Part shown: positions 20,976 to 30,516 of the stretch, in pieces
How positions within the stretch are numbered: the stretch's first letter is position 1
How the letters are laid out: the number at the start of each line of letters is the position of its first letter
Assembly (NCBI GenBank): GCA_023421735.1
Contig: JAEZSP010000078.1
Location: 3,025 to 67,024, forward strand
Direction of reading: 5' to 3'
Source: Bacillota bacterium
Lineage (GTDB): Bacteria > Bacillota_A > Clostridia > Christensenellales > Aristaeellaceae
DNA length: 64,000 bases
The notes under the pieces: model-generated
The model's database searches: none
What the model saw: the letters and a program-made list of their open reading frames with translations, nothing else
What the model was told of the DNA's origin: nothing
Position numbers and translations under genes: made by a program

Positions 20976-22991
20976 CTATTCGGCTGAGTTCAAGCTTAAC
21001 GGTTCGAGTTTGTTTACCTTCAAGAAATGCTGCACATCGTCTATGCTGTCCATGAACAGGCAATTAAGGATATACCGGTAGGCTTGGTGCTCCGGAATGT
21101 CGCGCAGCATCAATCCGGCGCGTTTGACTAATTCACCTGAAAGCCAAGGCGGTAGGTGCAGCCCCACACATAGTGCAACGACCTGATCTATCATGTAGTC
21201 CCTGCGCTCAATGCGCCTTAGGCGCTTGATCGTTTCGACGGACATGGATGCTCTTTCCGCCAGTTGCTCCTTTGATAAGCTCTTCATCTTCATCAACGCG
21301 ATCAGCGCTTCATGGAATGTATTCGGAAGGCTGCTTACGATATCGCTCATTTCCTCGAAGTTCATGGGCATTTTCTGCTCTCGGTCATTGTCACCCAGCA
21401 TGAGGTAATGGCGATTGTACTCCTCGTCGCTGTTTAGCGCGCCGAAGCAGTATTCCGCGACGCTGTACTGCTCATATACAGCGATGAAGCGCAGACAACA
21501 TGCGTCTACATGAGCATTGGCCCACGTGGTGAGATTCACGCCGCTGCGTGTGTACTCGACATACTTCGGATCATTCAGGCAAATATGCCCGTCCACATAG
21601 ATGAACTCACCACTATCCAGATACTCCCGGAACTCGGGGTTGTCCATGTACTCCGTAAACGCGTCCTTTTTGTCGATGACGAAAGTGTAGTCCCCGGTGC
21701 CCTTTTCGACGGCAAAGGCGAACGGATCAATGTACCGGTCGTCCACGTAATTGAGCGCACCCTTTGCAAGAACATGGCCGAGCTGAATCAGGCGGGCCCG
21801 GACGCGGTACTTGGGCAGGTCGTTCTCATAGGCGATTTTTCTTGCTACGAACTCCATTTTCCGCCCGGTATGCCAATGTTGATCCGCTATCTCTCCCATT
21901 GCGGCCTTGATTTCTCGCCTCATTGCAGGCGCCGACATATATGTCCCAAAGCTGCCTCGCCGCGCATGCCACTCCATCCAGAGAAGAGGATTCTCACCAC
22001 TCTTTTTCAACGGTTTGGCGACGCGCCGCGTTTTCATGTATTTCAGGTCGTTATTGTGCATGTCCTGCAGCCGGTAGAACAGATAATGCCACTCGAAATG
22101 GATGCATTCGTGGTATATTTCCAGTTCGCAGGAGCACGCGGGAACAATGTTTGTATTGATGACAATGGTATTTGCCGGGATACGGACAAGCTCGGGAACT
22201 TCTTTGGATTGATCCGCTTGGTTCTGACAAACCTCGATTTCCTTCTCACAAAAGAACAGGATGCTCTTGGTTCTGGGTCGCTTGTGCAGCGGAAGTAGCA
22301 TCACCTTTAAGCCCATGCGCTCAGCCAGAACAAACGCATCATGAGCCTTCAGATCGCCCAGCGCTTCTGGGTAGTACTTTTCAAGCAGCGCCTCGGCACC
22401 AGCCTCGATTTCGTCCTTCCGGAGGATCGGCACCAGATAATCGCTCAGCATCCACATGTCGCGCACGGGCTTCGTGTCCGACTCGCTATAGATGCTGCAT
22501 TCGAGGACTTCGCCCTCGTCCATATCGATATGCAGCGCCACCCGGAACGAAGCCTTCACCGTATCGTCGATAACGCCGTCCTGCAGGAAGAGGTCAATCC
22601 CCACATCGATATCGGCGATAACGACTGATGTTGACGCCCGCCAGAACGACATTTTCCGGAGGCGGTAAGTATTCGCCTGAGGAATGACCTGAATGTCATC
22701 GACATCATATCCTGTGGAAACCTCACCCTCCAAAATTTGGCGGCACAATTCTGCAGCGATCCCGCGCTTGTAATGCAGCAGGATATAGTCCTTCATGGTC
22801 TGAATGACGGGGACCAAAATCGTCTTTCGACGATCTGAACGCTCAGGATATGCCTCTTCCGGCATGTCATGGAGGGGGCGGCCCTCCGGTTCCGCAGCCT
22901 CTTCAGATTTTGGTTCATATTGAAACAAACCACCATGACGATCACGGTTCAATAAATGGATTATACTGTCAATGTGTACGCGCTTCTTCAC
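20976..22991 (-). CDS. ImmA/IrrE-like metallopeptidase fused to XRE helix-turn-helix
   Basis: 671-residue protein of a type common in clostridial prophages and mobile elements. Residues ~290-310 carry the zinc-peptidase motif HECIHFEWH (HExxH). Residues ~590-635 form a Cro/XRE-type HTH (SLSKEQLAERASMSVETIKR). The N-terminal 200 residues are unassigned. ImmA/IrrE peptidases cleave phage or ICE repressors during induction, and the fused HTH suggests a self-contained regulator. It is the likely immunity switch of the prophage. The GTG start at 22991 has GGAGGG 7 nt upstream, and a terminator follows the stop. Confidence 0.8.
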   Translation of the reverse strand: MKKRVHIDSIIHLLNRDRHGGLFQYEPKSEEAAEPEGRPLHDMPEEAYPERSDRRKTILVPVIQTMKDYILLHYKRGIAAELCRQILEGEVSTGYDVDDIQVIPQANTYRLRKMSFWRASTSVVIADIDVGIDLFLQDGVIDDTVKASFRVALHIDMDEGEVLECSIYSESDTKPVRDMWMLSDYLVPILRKDEIEAGAEALLEKYYPEALGDLKAHDAFVLAERMGLKVMLLPLHKRPRTKSILFFCEKEIEVCQNQADQSKEVPELVRIPANTIVINTNIVPACSCELEIYHECIHFEWHYLFYRLQDMHNNDLKYMKTRRVAKPLKKSGENPLLWMEWHARRGSFGTYMSAPAMRREIKAAMGEIADQHWHTGRKMEFVARKIAYENDLPKYRVRARLIQLGHVLAKGALNYVDDRYIDPFAFAVEKGTGDYTFVIDKKDAFTEYMDNPEFREYLDSGEFIYVDGHICLNDPKYVEYTRSGVNLTTWANAHVDACCLRFIAVYEQYSVAEYCFGALNSDEEYNRHYLMLGDNDREQKMPMNFEEMSDIVSSLPNTFHEALIALMKMKSLSKEQLAERASMSVETIKRLRRIERRDYMIDQVVALCVGLHLPPWLSGELVKRAGLMLRDIPEHQAYRYILNCLFMDSIDDVQHFLKVNKLEPLSLNSAE

Positions 22992-23192
22992 GACCTGCCC
23001 TCCAGCGATTAATGATGACCCATATCAGCGGTAGGCCTCCGTGCTGGGTAATTTCCTGATGGACGAGGATGATCTGCACCCCGCCAGCTATATTGAGGAA
23101 ATCCTCCGGAATCCGACCCGGAAGCTTGCTGCACCTAAAATTGTACTAGGCCGTCATAATTCTGTCAATATCTAAATCGAACAAATGTTCAT

Positions 23193-23384
23193 GTGGATGA
23201 AATTTCATACTATGTTCGTGTTGTAGACAAGGTGTTGACCACGACCACCATCCGGGGAGGGCGCCAGACCTCCAAGAATTGCAGTATCAAGTACGTCTGC
23301 CCGGTATGCGGCGCGATCATCCGGGCGACGAAGCAGGTGAACGTGGTATGCGGCGATTGCAACGTAGCCTTTGAAAGGGCATAA
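23193..23384 (+). pseudogene. Zinc-ribbon fragment, possibly the C-terminus of a SprT-like protein
   Basis: 63 codons from a GTG. The C-terminal 35 residues contain a four-cysteine ribbon, YVCPVCGAIIRATK then VVCGDCNVAFE, resembling the C-terminal zinc ribbon of SprT-like proteins of mobile elements. The N-terminal part does not show the HExxH protease, so this would be a truncated remnant. It lacks a convincing ribosome site. A genuine small zinc-ribbon protein is an alternative. Confidence 0.4.
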
Positions 23385-23530
23385 GTGATCCATGGTGCCA
23401 GCCTTCGGGCCGGTCTTTCTGTTCCTGGTAGTGGTTTTGAAGCCTAATACCGCCAAGCACGTCTCACTTTGGCTAATTTGAAGTATTTCGATTGAAACGA
23501 CCAGAAAAGCCCAAAATTCCAAGTATTTGC

Positions 23531-23559
23531 TTCACTTTCCTTATAGCACATGCTATAAT
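23531..23559 (+). promoter_or_regulatory. Promoter of the BREX operon with overlapping palindromic operator
   Basis: -35 TTCACT (23531-23536) and a perfect -10 TATAAT (23554-23559) are separated by 17 bp. A perfect 7-2-7 palindrome, TATAGCA-CA-TGCTATA (23542-23557), overlaps the -10. It is 20 nt upstream of the small HTH gene, so autoregulation by that protein is likely. Confidence 0.7.
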
Positions 23560-23578
23560 GGAATTTGAGGTGGTAGGC

Positions 23579-23809
23579 ATGATGTTTGCGGAAGCGTTGC
23601 GCATTGCCAGGGAGTCCTTGGGGATGTCGCAGATGGCATTTGGTAAAGCCCTCCGCATTAGCTATGCAACCATAAACCGTTATGAGAATGGCAAGCACCT
23701 GCCCACCCCGGTTTTTTTGAATGCCATTACAACATATTTGGAAAGCAAGGGTATTCAACTTATATTCGATAATAGTGAAGGCGAAAGGAGCGCAAGCGAT
23801 GGGGACTAA
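23579..23809 (+). CDS. Small XRE-family transcriptional regulator of the BREX operon
   Basis: 76-residue protein from the ATG at 23579 (GAGGTGG 6 nt upstream); an earlier in-frame ATG at 23561 is less likely. It is almost entirely a Cro/CI-type helix-turn-helix: FAEALRIARESLGMSQMAFG, then SYATINRYENGKHLP. It overlaps the next gene by 11 nt, so it is the first gene of the BREX operon. A perfect palindrome sits over its promoter, so it most likely represses its own transcription and that of the defence genes. BREX loci often carry regulators, but usually WYL-type BrxR proteins rather than a minimal XRE domain. Confidence 0.85.
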   Translation: MMFAEALRIARESLGMSQMAFGKALRISYATINRYENGKHLPTPVFLNAITTYLESKGIQLIFDNSEGERSASDGD

Positions 23810-24227
23810 GCTGTCGCGGCGTGACTTTTTGCGCCTGTATTCCAGTATTGCACAAGGGTTATTTATCTTTCAAAACCCGAAACGGATACCAAAAGATCAA
23901 CCTACTATCAACGTTGGAATGTTGCTGAGTGATAAATTATGTAATACGCCAGCGGACAGGCGAGGATTCAATTTGCCGTCTCTTTTACAGGCCATTGTTT
24001 CCACGCACGCTGCGGCAACTCTTACCAACTATGAATTGCTTTTCTCACCGTCTTTACATCAAGACGTTGTAGGGACGCTGCTGAATGTAAGCCGAAACCG
24101 GAAGCTGTGCATTGCTTGGGTTGGCTACATAGATGGAGACCGTTTGATCTATGCCGACGAAAACAACCCTGAGTATTATGAGCAGGCTTACGCTCGTTAC
24201 GTGGATACATACATCATCACGGAATAA
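23799..24227 (+). CDS. brxF: BrxF-like BREX type 3 protein (P-loop not visible)
   Basis: 142-residue protein from ATG 23799 (AAAGGAG upstream). The C-terminal two thirds match my recollection of BrxF: INVGMLLSDKL, LPSLLQAIV, then YELLFSPSLHQDVVGTLL, SRNRKLCIAWVGYIDGDRLIYAD. BrxF of BREX type 3 is normally a small P-loop protein, but no GxxGxGKS/T is present; between LFIF and TINVG there is only QNPKRIPKDQP. The Walker B position reads TNYELLF with Asn where Asp is expected. It is the second gene of the operon, immediately before BrxC, the place of brxF in type 3 systems. Identity rests on order plus C-terminal resemblance. Confidence 0.6.
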   Translation: MGTKLSRRDFLRLYSSIAQGLFIFQNPKRIPKDQPTINVGMLLSDKLCNTPADRRGFNLPSLLQAIVSTHAAATLTNYELLFSPSLHQDVVGTLLNVSRNRKLCIAWVGYIDGDRLIYADENNPEYYEQAYARYVDTYIITE

Positions 24228-24242
24228 AAGGAGCAAAACAGC

Positions 24243-27200
24243 ATGAAGTATCGCGATCTCATCCAATTCGATCCGATTGAGTCAGTCATTGTACTTCGCA
24301 GTGCCAACGACCAGAAAAAGGCCGAAGAGTTGGTTCGCAGCTATGTCATGAGTGACGGTATGGCTGATTTGGTCAGCGCCAAGATACTTTCGCAACTTCG
24401 TTTGGAAAACGTGGTTGACAACAAAGGCATTCTCTTGGTTGGCAACTATGGTACAGGTAAATCTCACCTCATGGGTGTGATTTCTGCTGTAGCAACCAGT
24501 TCTGATATGCTTGGGATTGCACAGAATGCGAGGTTTCGCTCAGATGCCGGGCAAATTGCAGGCCGCTTTGAAGTCCTGCGCATCGAGATCGGCTCTACGG
24601 AAATGTCCTTACGGAACATTATCACTTCCAATATTGAACAGGACCTTGCACAGCGCGGCATCCGGTATCATTTCCCTGATGTTAAAACCATCACCAACAA
24701 CAAAGACGCCCTCATGGATATGATGGCGGCGTTTTCCGAGAAGTACGGCGAGCGAGGTTATTTGATCGTCGTCGACGAATTGCTGGACTATCTGCGCAGC
24801 CGCAAAGACAACGAGTTGATGCAAGACCTCAATTTTCTTCGCGAATTGGGTGAAATCATCAAGTCTACCCGCTTCCGCTTCATCAGCGGCGTGCAGGAGG
24901 CACTGTTTGACAACGCCGCCTTCCGCCAGGTATCCAGTTCGCTGCTCAAAATGAAAGATCGCTTTGAACAGGTGCTGATCCGCTCCGAGGACATTGCCTA
25001 TGTCGCAAAACACCGTGTACTCAGTAAAACGTCAGAACAGAAGGCCATGATCCGAGATCATCTGCAGCCCTTCTGTAAACTGTATCAAAATATGGCCGAC
25101 CGGTTGGAGGAATATGTTGAAATGTTCCCCATCCATCCGGCATACATCCATACATTCCAGCACATCATCACCGTTGAAAAGCGAGAAGTTCTAAAGACGA
25201 TTTCGGAAACCATCAGTGCCATCTTGGATGTGGATGTGACGGCACAGCAGCCCGGCATCATCTCATATGATACATACTGGAAGCGCATCAAGGAGAATCC
25301 GAGCCTTCGCACCGACCCCGCTGTGCATGAAGTGTTGTCCAAGTCCACCGTGCTGGAGGACATCGTCTCCCGTTCCTTCCCCAAGGCAGCGTACAAACCC
25401 ATTGCGCTCCAAATCATCTATGCCATGAGCGTACATCGTCTCACTACAGGCACGCTGGACGCTAAACTGGGTCTGGCCGCTCAGAACTTGAAGGACGAAT
25501 TGTGCCTTTATATCCCCATGCCCGTAATGGAGGAGGATTTCCTGCTCTCCACACTGATCACCGTGCTGCGCGACATCATGAACACTGTCTCTGGGCAGTT
25601 CATCGAGTACAACAAGGATAATGAGCAATACTATCTGGACTTGAAAAAAGATGTGGATTACGACAAGAAGATTCAAGAAAAAGCTGACTTCCTTGGCGAT
25701 GATCGCCTGAACAGCTATTTCTTTGAAATCATCATTTCAACGCTGGAGTGGACCACGCCTCAGTATCGAGCCGGCTTTCATATCTATCAATACCAGCTCA
25801 ATTGGATTGAGAAAAATGTCTTTCGCAACGGCTATTTATTCCTTGGCAACAACAGCGAGCGCTCCACCACCGAGCCGACCGAAGATTTCTACGTCTATTT
25901 ACTGCCGCCCTTCGGGAATGAGAAGCCCAATAACGCTCCCAAGAAGGATGAGGTCTATTTATCCATTCAGTATGACGGCAAATTCAAAGAGTTGCTGCGT
26001 TGCTACTCCGGCGCGAAGGAGATGGAAGCCCTGAGCGCTGCTGGTGAAACCAAGACAACGTATATTCAACGTGGAAAAAACTATCTTTCGCAGCTGCGGC
26101 GTTGGCTTGACGAGCACAAAACCACGCTGTTCCGCATTACCTACGCTGGCACCGAGAAGCCTGTTTTGGAGTATTTGAAGAACGTCCGGATGAACGAGCT
26201 GACAGTCAAATCCACCGTGGATATCGCTGCATCGCGGGCACTGGGCGACTATTTTGCCGACAAGTATCCGGACTATCCCCGCTTTGCAAGCCCAGTCACA
26301 AAGGCCAATCTGGCCGCGAACCGGCTGGAAGCCCTGAGCGCGCTGGTTGGCCGTCCCACGCAGCTGGGGAATTCGTTGCTCGAATCCCTTGGCCTCTTGC
26401 TGGATGGCAAAATCCGTCCTGAGAACAGCAAATATGCCGCATACTACATCCAGCGACTGAAGGCCCTTCCAGACGGTGGTGTCCTGAATTTTTCCGATAT
26501 CATGGTCAAGGACACGGTCGGAGATTTTATTGACCAGAAGTTCATGCTCGGTGTCGAGTGGATGAGCGTCATTCTGACCGCATTGGTCTATGGCGGGCAC
26601 TGCGTATTGATCTCCTCCGACAGCAAGCGGTACGACGCCGGAAACATGGAGGCGCTCTGCAAGCTCAGCCCGACAGATATCTACAATTTCAAACGCCTGG
26701 AAAAGCCTAAGACCATGAACCGGCAGATGCTCAATCGCCTGTTCGACGCTTTGGACATCTCTACAGGCCTGCTGGCCAGCGAGACTACCTATCCGCAGGC
26801 ATTGGAGGAACTGCAAAAGCGCGTCAAGGCTTATGGCGATCAGGCGCTCAAAATGAAGGGCTTTTTGGACAAGAGCGTTACACTTTGGGGCGAAAGCCTG
26901 ATCCCGACCAATCAGGCAGAAATCCTCAAAGGTCAGATAACGAGCGTCCACAAAACGGCGGATGACATTCGCAGCCGCTTTACCACGCCTGCGAAGCTCA
27001 AGAATTTCGACTACGACGATGCGCGTATGGACGACCTCGAACAGGGCGTCGCGGCCATGCGGACCGCGGAGCGCCTTTCAGACTTCAGAGGCGAAACGCA
27101 GGATATCATGCAGTATATTGCTATTGCCGAGACGAAGCTGCCGCCTGACTGTGCGCTTCGAGCTTCCTTTGCTGAAAAGCGCGCCGCATTCCTCGCCTTG

Positions 27201-27929
27201 CGTCCGTTAATTTTGGAGAGCGATTACGACGCTGATAAAACCGACGAGCTTGTGACCGAGCTGAGTGAATTGAAGGCTGCCTATGTGGACCTCTACATGC
27301 AGCAGCACGCGGCGTATCGCCTGAACCACGCCGGAGCGCAGAGGAAAGGAAAAATCCAGGAAGGCGCCACCATCAAGGCGCTGCACGCCTTGCGCAACAT
27401 CCGCGACATCCTGCCGATCAATCAGCTGAATGATACGCTGTCGCAGATGAACGCGGTAAAGGTGTGTTATGAATGCACCACACCAGAACTGAACCAGCAG
27501 CCCGATTGCCCGCACTGCCATTTTAATCCGGCAGACAACGAATCCAAGCCTGTGGCGGGCAGCCTTGACTTTATCGAGGATCGCCTGGACTCACTTCTGA
27601 ACGACTGGACGCAGCAGCTGCTCTCCGCGCTGGACGACCCCATGCTGGAGGATCAGCGCGCGCTGCTGGGCAAAGCGCAACAGCAGATCATTGAGCGGTT
27701 TACTTCGACGCGGCACCTGCCATCGCCCATCGACCAACAGTTCATTGACAGCGTCAACGCCATGCTATCGGGCATGGAAAGCGTGGAACTGTCCGTTGCG
27801 GGCCTACTGAATGCCATGGCATCCTGGAGCCCGTGTGCGCCCGCGGAATTTAAAGCTCGTATGGCGCAATGGATCGACAGCCTAACCACCGGACATGACA
27901 AGGACAAGGTTCGGATTGTTATCAAGTAA
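24243..27929 (+). CDS. brxC: BrxC-like ATPase, DUF6079 family (BREX type 3)
   Basis: 1228-residue P-loop ATPase. Walker A is GNYGTGKSHL (67-76) and Walker B is YLIVVDELLDYL (D178-E179), followed by a STAND/ORC-like winged region. The long C-terminal part is helical and includes a four-cysteine zinc motif near residues 1078-1097 (CYEC...CPHC). This architecture is that of DUF6079/BrxC proteins, the large motor-like component required in every BREX type for phage exclusion and usually for host methylation. It starts 15 nt after the BrxF-like gene with AAAGGAG upstream. Transcription continues into the methyltransferase after 28 nt. Confidence 0.9.
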   Translation: MKYRDLIQFDPIESVIVLRSANDQKKAEELVRSYVMSDGMADLVSAKILSQLRLENVVDNKGILLVGNYGTGKSHLMGVISAVATSSDMLGIAQNARFRSDAGQIAGRFEVLRIEIGSTEMSLRNIITSNIEQDLAQRGIRYHFPDVKTITNNKDALMDMMAAFSEKYGERGYLIVVDELLDYLRSRKDNELMQDLNFLRELGEIIKSTRFRFISGVQEALFDNAAFRQVSSSLLKMKDRFEQVLIRSEDIAYVAKHRVLSKTSEQKAMIRDHLQPFCKLYQNMADRLEEYVEMFPIHPAYIHTFQHIITVEKREVLKTISETISAILDVDVTAQQPGIISYDTYWKRIKENPSLRTDPAVHEVLSKSTVLEDIVSRSFPKAAYKPIALQIIYAMSVHRLTTGTLDAKLGLAAQNLKDELCLYIPMPVMEEDFLLSTLITVLRDIMNTVSGQFIEYNKDNEQYYLDLKKDVDYDKKIQEKADFLGDDRLNSYFFEIIISTLEWTTPQYRAGFHIYQYQLNWIEKNVFRNGYLFLGNNSERSTTEPTEDFYVYLLPPFGNEKPNNAPKKDEVYLSIQYDGKFKELLRCYSGAKEMEALSAAGETKTTYIQRGKNYLSQLRRWLDEHKTTLFRITYAGTEKPVLEYLKNVRMNELTVKSTVDIAASRALGDYFADKYPDYPRFASPVTKANLAANRLEALSALVGRPTQLGNSLLESLGLLLDGKIRPENSKYAAYYIQRLKALPDGGVLNFSDIMVKDTVGDFIDQKFMLGVEWMSVILTALVYGGHCVLISSDSKRYDAGNMEALCKLSPTDIYNFKRLEKPKTMNRQMLNRLFDALDISTGLLASETTYPQALEELQKRVKAYGDQALKMKGFLDKSVTLWGESLIPTNQAEILKGQITSVHKTADDIRSRFTTPAKLKNFDYDDARMDDLEQGVAAMRTAERLSDFRGETQDIMQYIAIAETKLPPDCALRASFAEKRAAFLALRPLILESDYDADKTDELVTELSELKAAYVDLYMQQHAAYRLNHAGAQRKGKIQEGATIKALHALRNIRDILPINQLNDTLSQMNAVKVCYECTTPELNQQPDCPHCHFNPADNESKPVAGSLDFIEDRLDSLLNDWTQQLLSALDDPMLEDQRALLGKAQQQIIERFTSTRHLPSPIDQQFIDSVNAMLSGMESVELSVAGLLNAMASWSPCAPAEFKARMAQWIDSLTTGHDKDKVRIVIK

Positions 27930-27957
27930 AGGATCCCTGAACTGAAAGGAGCCGCAT

Positions 27958-30510
27958 ATGAAACTCACCAAAGCTGACATCGACAAGGTTCGCCATATAG
28001 AAGGCTTCCCTATCGCGAAGGACGAGGACATCATAGCCCTTTCCCGTCCGCCGTATTATACCGCCTGCCCGAACCCCTTTATTGAGGATTTTATCCGGGA
28101 GAACGGCGCGCCGTACGACGAGGCGACCGACGATTACCATCGGGAACCTTTCGCCGCCGACGTGAGCGAGGGGAAGAACGACCCGATCTACAACGCCCAC
28201 AGCTACCACACCAAGGTGCCTTACAAGGCCATCATGCGCTACATTCTGCACTACACCAAGCCGGGAGACATTGTCTTCGACGGCTTTTGCGGCACGGGAA
28301 TGACTGGCGTGGCTGCGCAGATGTGCGGGTGCCCCGATCCGGCGTTCAAGGCGCAGATTGAGCAGGAAATGGAAGTTGAGTGGGGTGCACGTAAGGCGGT
28401 CCTGAACGATTTGTCGCCAGCCGCGACATTCATCGCCTACAACTACAACATGCCCGTGGACGTGGCAAAGTTTGAAAAGGAAGCCACTCGCATTCTTGCA
28501 GAAGTGGAGAAGGAATGCGGGTGGATGTATGAGACGCGGCATCTCATCAATGGCTACACGGAGAAAACAATTTCTGGTGAGGACAGGAAAGGGCGCATCA
28601 ACTATACTGTTTGGAGCGATGTGTTCATCTGCCCCACATGTTCCAAGGAAATGGTGTTCTGGGATGTTGCGGTAGACAAGGAGAAGGGAAATGTACGGGA
28701 TTTGTTTAACTGTCCGCATTGTGCAAGCCAACTGAAAAAAACAGATTGCGTACGGGCACAGGGAACGCATTTCGACAACAAGCTCAACGAGGCCGTGACG
28801 ATGGCAAGACAGGTGCCGGTGCTGATCAACTACTCGGTGGGCAAAAATCGATATGAGAAGACGCCGGATGAACATGACATCGCATTGATCGAAAAGATAG
28901 ATGCGATGGAGATTCCGTATTGGTATCCGACGGACAGGATGTGCGAGGGCGGCGAGAGCCGTCGCAACGACAAATATGGGATCACGCATGTGCATCACTT
29001 TTATACGAATAGAAATCTTTACAATATAAGCGTTTTTGCAAAACAAGTTACTGATAGGCGTCATTTAGCATTACTTACTGCGGTGACTTCAGACATCTCT
29101 AAAATGTCAAGAGTAAAAATTGGATACTATTTTAAAGGCGGCGGTGGCCCATTTATTCCCGGACTATCTGGAACGTTATATATTCCAAGTTTGTCTGTTG
29201 AAAAAAGAGTTGGATTCGCATTGGAAAACAGACTTGAGACCTTTTCTCGCACTCTTTTGCCTATTGGCAAATTTCATTCAGATACACAAATTACTACGAG
29301 TTCGTTGGGCGACACAAGAAATATGCCTTCATCTTCTGTTGATTACGTTTTTACAGACCCGCCATTTGGTGGCAATTTGAATTATTCTGAACTTAATTTC
29401 CTATGTGAAGCATGGCTAAAGGTTATAACAAATCAGAAGACAGAAGCAATAGTAAATGCAGTTCAGGGAAAAGGGCTACCGGAGTATCAGGCACTCATGA
29501 CACAGTGCTTTGGCGAATACTATCGCGTGCTGAAGCCCGATCGTTGGATAACAATAGAATTCCACAACTCCCAAAACTCCGTTTGGAATGCGATTCAAGA
29601 GGCTTTGCAGCGCGTCGGTTTCATCGTTGCTGACATACGAACACTGGACAAACAGCAAGGCAGCTTCAAACAGTTGACATCGACTTCCGCTGTCAAGCAG
29701 GACCTCGTCATCTCTGCCTACAAGCCTAAGGAGTCCTTTGTCCGCGAATTCCAGCAGCGCGCAGGCGACCCGGATATGGCATGGGCATTTGTTCGACAGC
29801 ATCTGACCAATGTGCCCATCGCGCCGGACGCGAAGGGTATAATTGAGGTCGTTGCAGAGCGGCAGGACTACTTGTTGTTCGACCGCATGGTGGCTTATCA
29901 CATCATGAACGGCATACCAGTACCTATGGACGCGCATACCTTCTATATGGGCCTGCGCCAGCGTTTCCTGATGCGGGATGGCATGTTCTTTTTGCCGGAT
30001 CAGGTGAACGAGTACGACGAAAAGCGCACCATGATGGAACTGGATGAGACGCAGCTCGCCTTCGTAATTTCGGACGAAAAGAGCGTCATCCAGTGGCTTA
30101 ATTACCAGCTTTCCGCCAAAACAATGACCTATTCAGAGCTGCAGCCGATGTACTTGCAAGAATTGCACCAGAGCAAGTACGAGGCCCTGCCGGAACTAAT
30201 GGACATGCTGCGTGACAGCTTCCTCCAGGATGAGAAGGGCCGCTGGTACGTGCCGGACCTGTCCAATGCAGCCGACCTGGCGAAGCTGCGCAATAAGAAG
30301 CTGGTCAAGGAATTCTTCGACACCTATGCCACTGGCACCGGGAAACTCAAGGTTTTCCGCTTGGAAGCCATCCGCGCAGGGTTTGACGAATGCTGGAAAG
30401 AGCGCAACTACGCACTGATCGCCAAAGTTGGTGGGCGATTGCCTGAAGCTGTATTACAAGAGGACCCCAGCCTGCTCATGTACTACGACAACGCCTGCGG
30501 GCGTCTGTGA
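27958..30510 (+). CDS. pglX: PglX-type BREX DNA methyltransferase (type 3)
   Basis: 850-residue amino-methyltransferase. Motif I is FDGFCGTGMTG (from residue ~107) and motif IV TDPPFGGNLNY (466 onward), where DPPF is the catalytic loop of N6-adenine enzymes. A zinc ribbon (CPTC near 225, CPHC near 253) lies between them, and the C-terminal ~350 residues form a helical domain. In BREX the methyltransferase marks host DNA at a non-palindromic site so the system ignores self. The segment around 28990-29480, just before and through motif IV, is visibly more AT-rich than the rest of the gene, suggesting a recombined recognition region. AAAGGAG lies 7 nt before the ATG. Confidence 0.88.
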   Translation: MKLTKADIDKVRHIEGFPIAKDEDIIALSRPPYYTACPNPFIEDFIRENGAPYDEATDDYHREPFAADVSEGKNDPIYNAHSYHTKVPYKAIMRYILHYTKPGDIVFDGFCGTGMTGVAAQMCGCPDPAFKAQIEQEMEVEWGARKAVLNDLSPAATFIAYNYNMPVDVAKFEKEATRILAEVEKECGWMYETRHLINGYTEKTISGEDRKGRINYTVWSDVFICPTCSKEMVFWDVAVDKEKGNVRDLFNCPHCASQLKKTDCVRAQGTHFDNKLNEAVTMARQVPVLINYSVGKNRYEKTPDEHDIALIEKIDAMEIPYWYPTDRMCEGGESRRNDKYGITHVHHFYTNRNLYNISVFAKQVTDRRHLALLTAVTSDISKMSRVKIGYYFKGGGGPFIPGLSGTLYIPSLSVEKRVGFALENRLETFSRTLLPIGKFHSDTQITTSSLGDTRNMPSSSVDYVFTDPPFGGNLNYSELNFLCEAWLKVITNQKTEAIVNAVQGKGLPEYQALMTQCFGEYYRVLKPDRWITIEFHNSQNSVWNAIQEALQRVGFIVADIRTLDKQQGSFKQLTSTSAVKQDLVISAYKPKESFVREFQQRAGDPDMAWAFVRQHLTNVPIAPDAKGIIEVVAERQDYLLFDRMVAYHIMNGIPVPMDAHTFYMGLRQRFLMRDGMFFLPDQVNEYDEKRTMMELDETQLAFVISDEKSVIQWLNYQLSAKTMTYSELQPMYLQELHQSKYEALPELMDMLRDSFLQDEKGRWYVPDLSNAADLAKLRNKKLVKEFFDTYATGTGKLKVFRLEAIRAGFDECWKERNYALIAKVGGRLPEAVLQEDPSLLMYYDNACGRL

Positions 30511-30516
30511 TGGGGT

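Larger units (their letters stand above)
22992..23578. other. Gene-poor junction between prophage and BREX operon
   Basis: Nearly 590 bases holding only degenerate coding traces. Plus-strand codons from about 23043 to 23175 read as a plausible protein tail (GNFLMDEDDLHPASYIEE...) preceded by a stop, and a zinc-ribbon fragment lies at 23193-23384. The rest shows no gene. It looks like a recombination junction where element genes were eroded. Confidence 0.45.
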
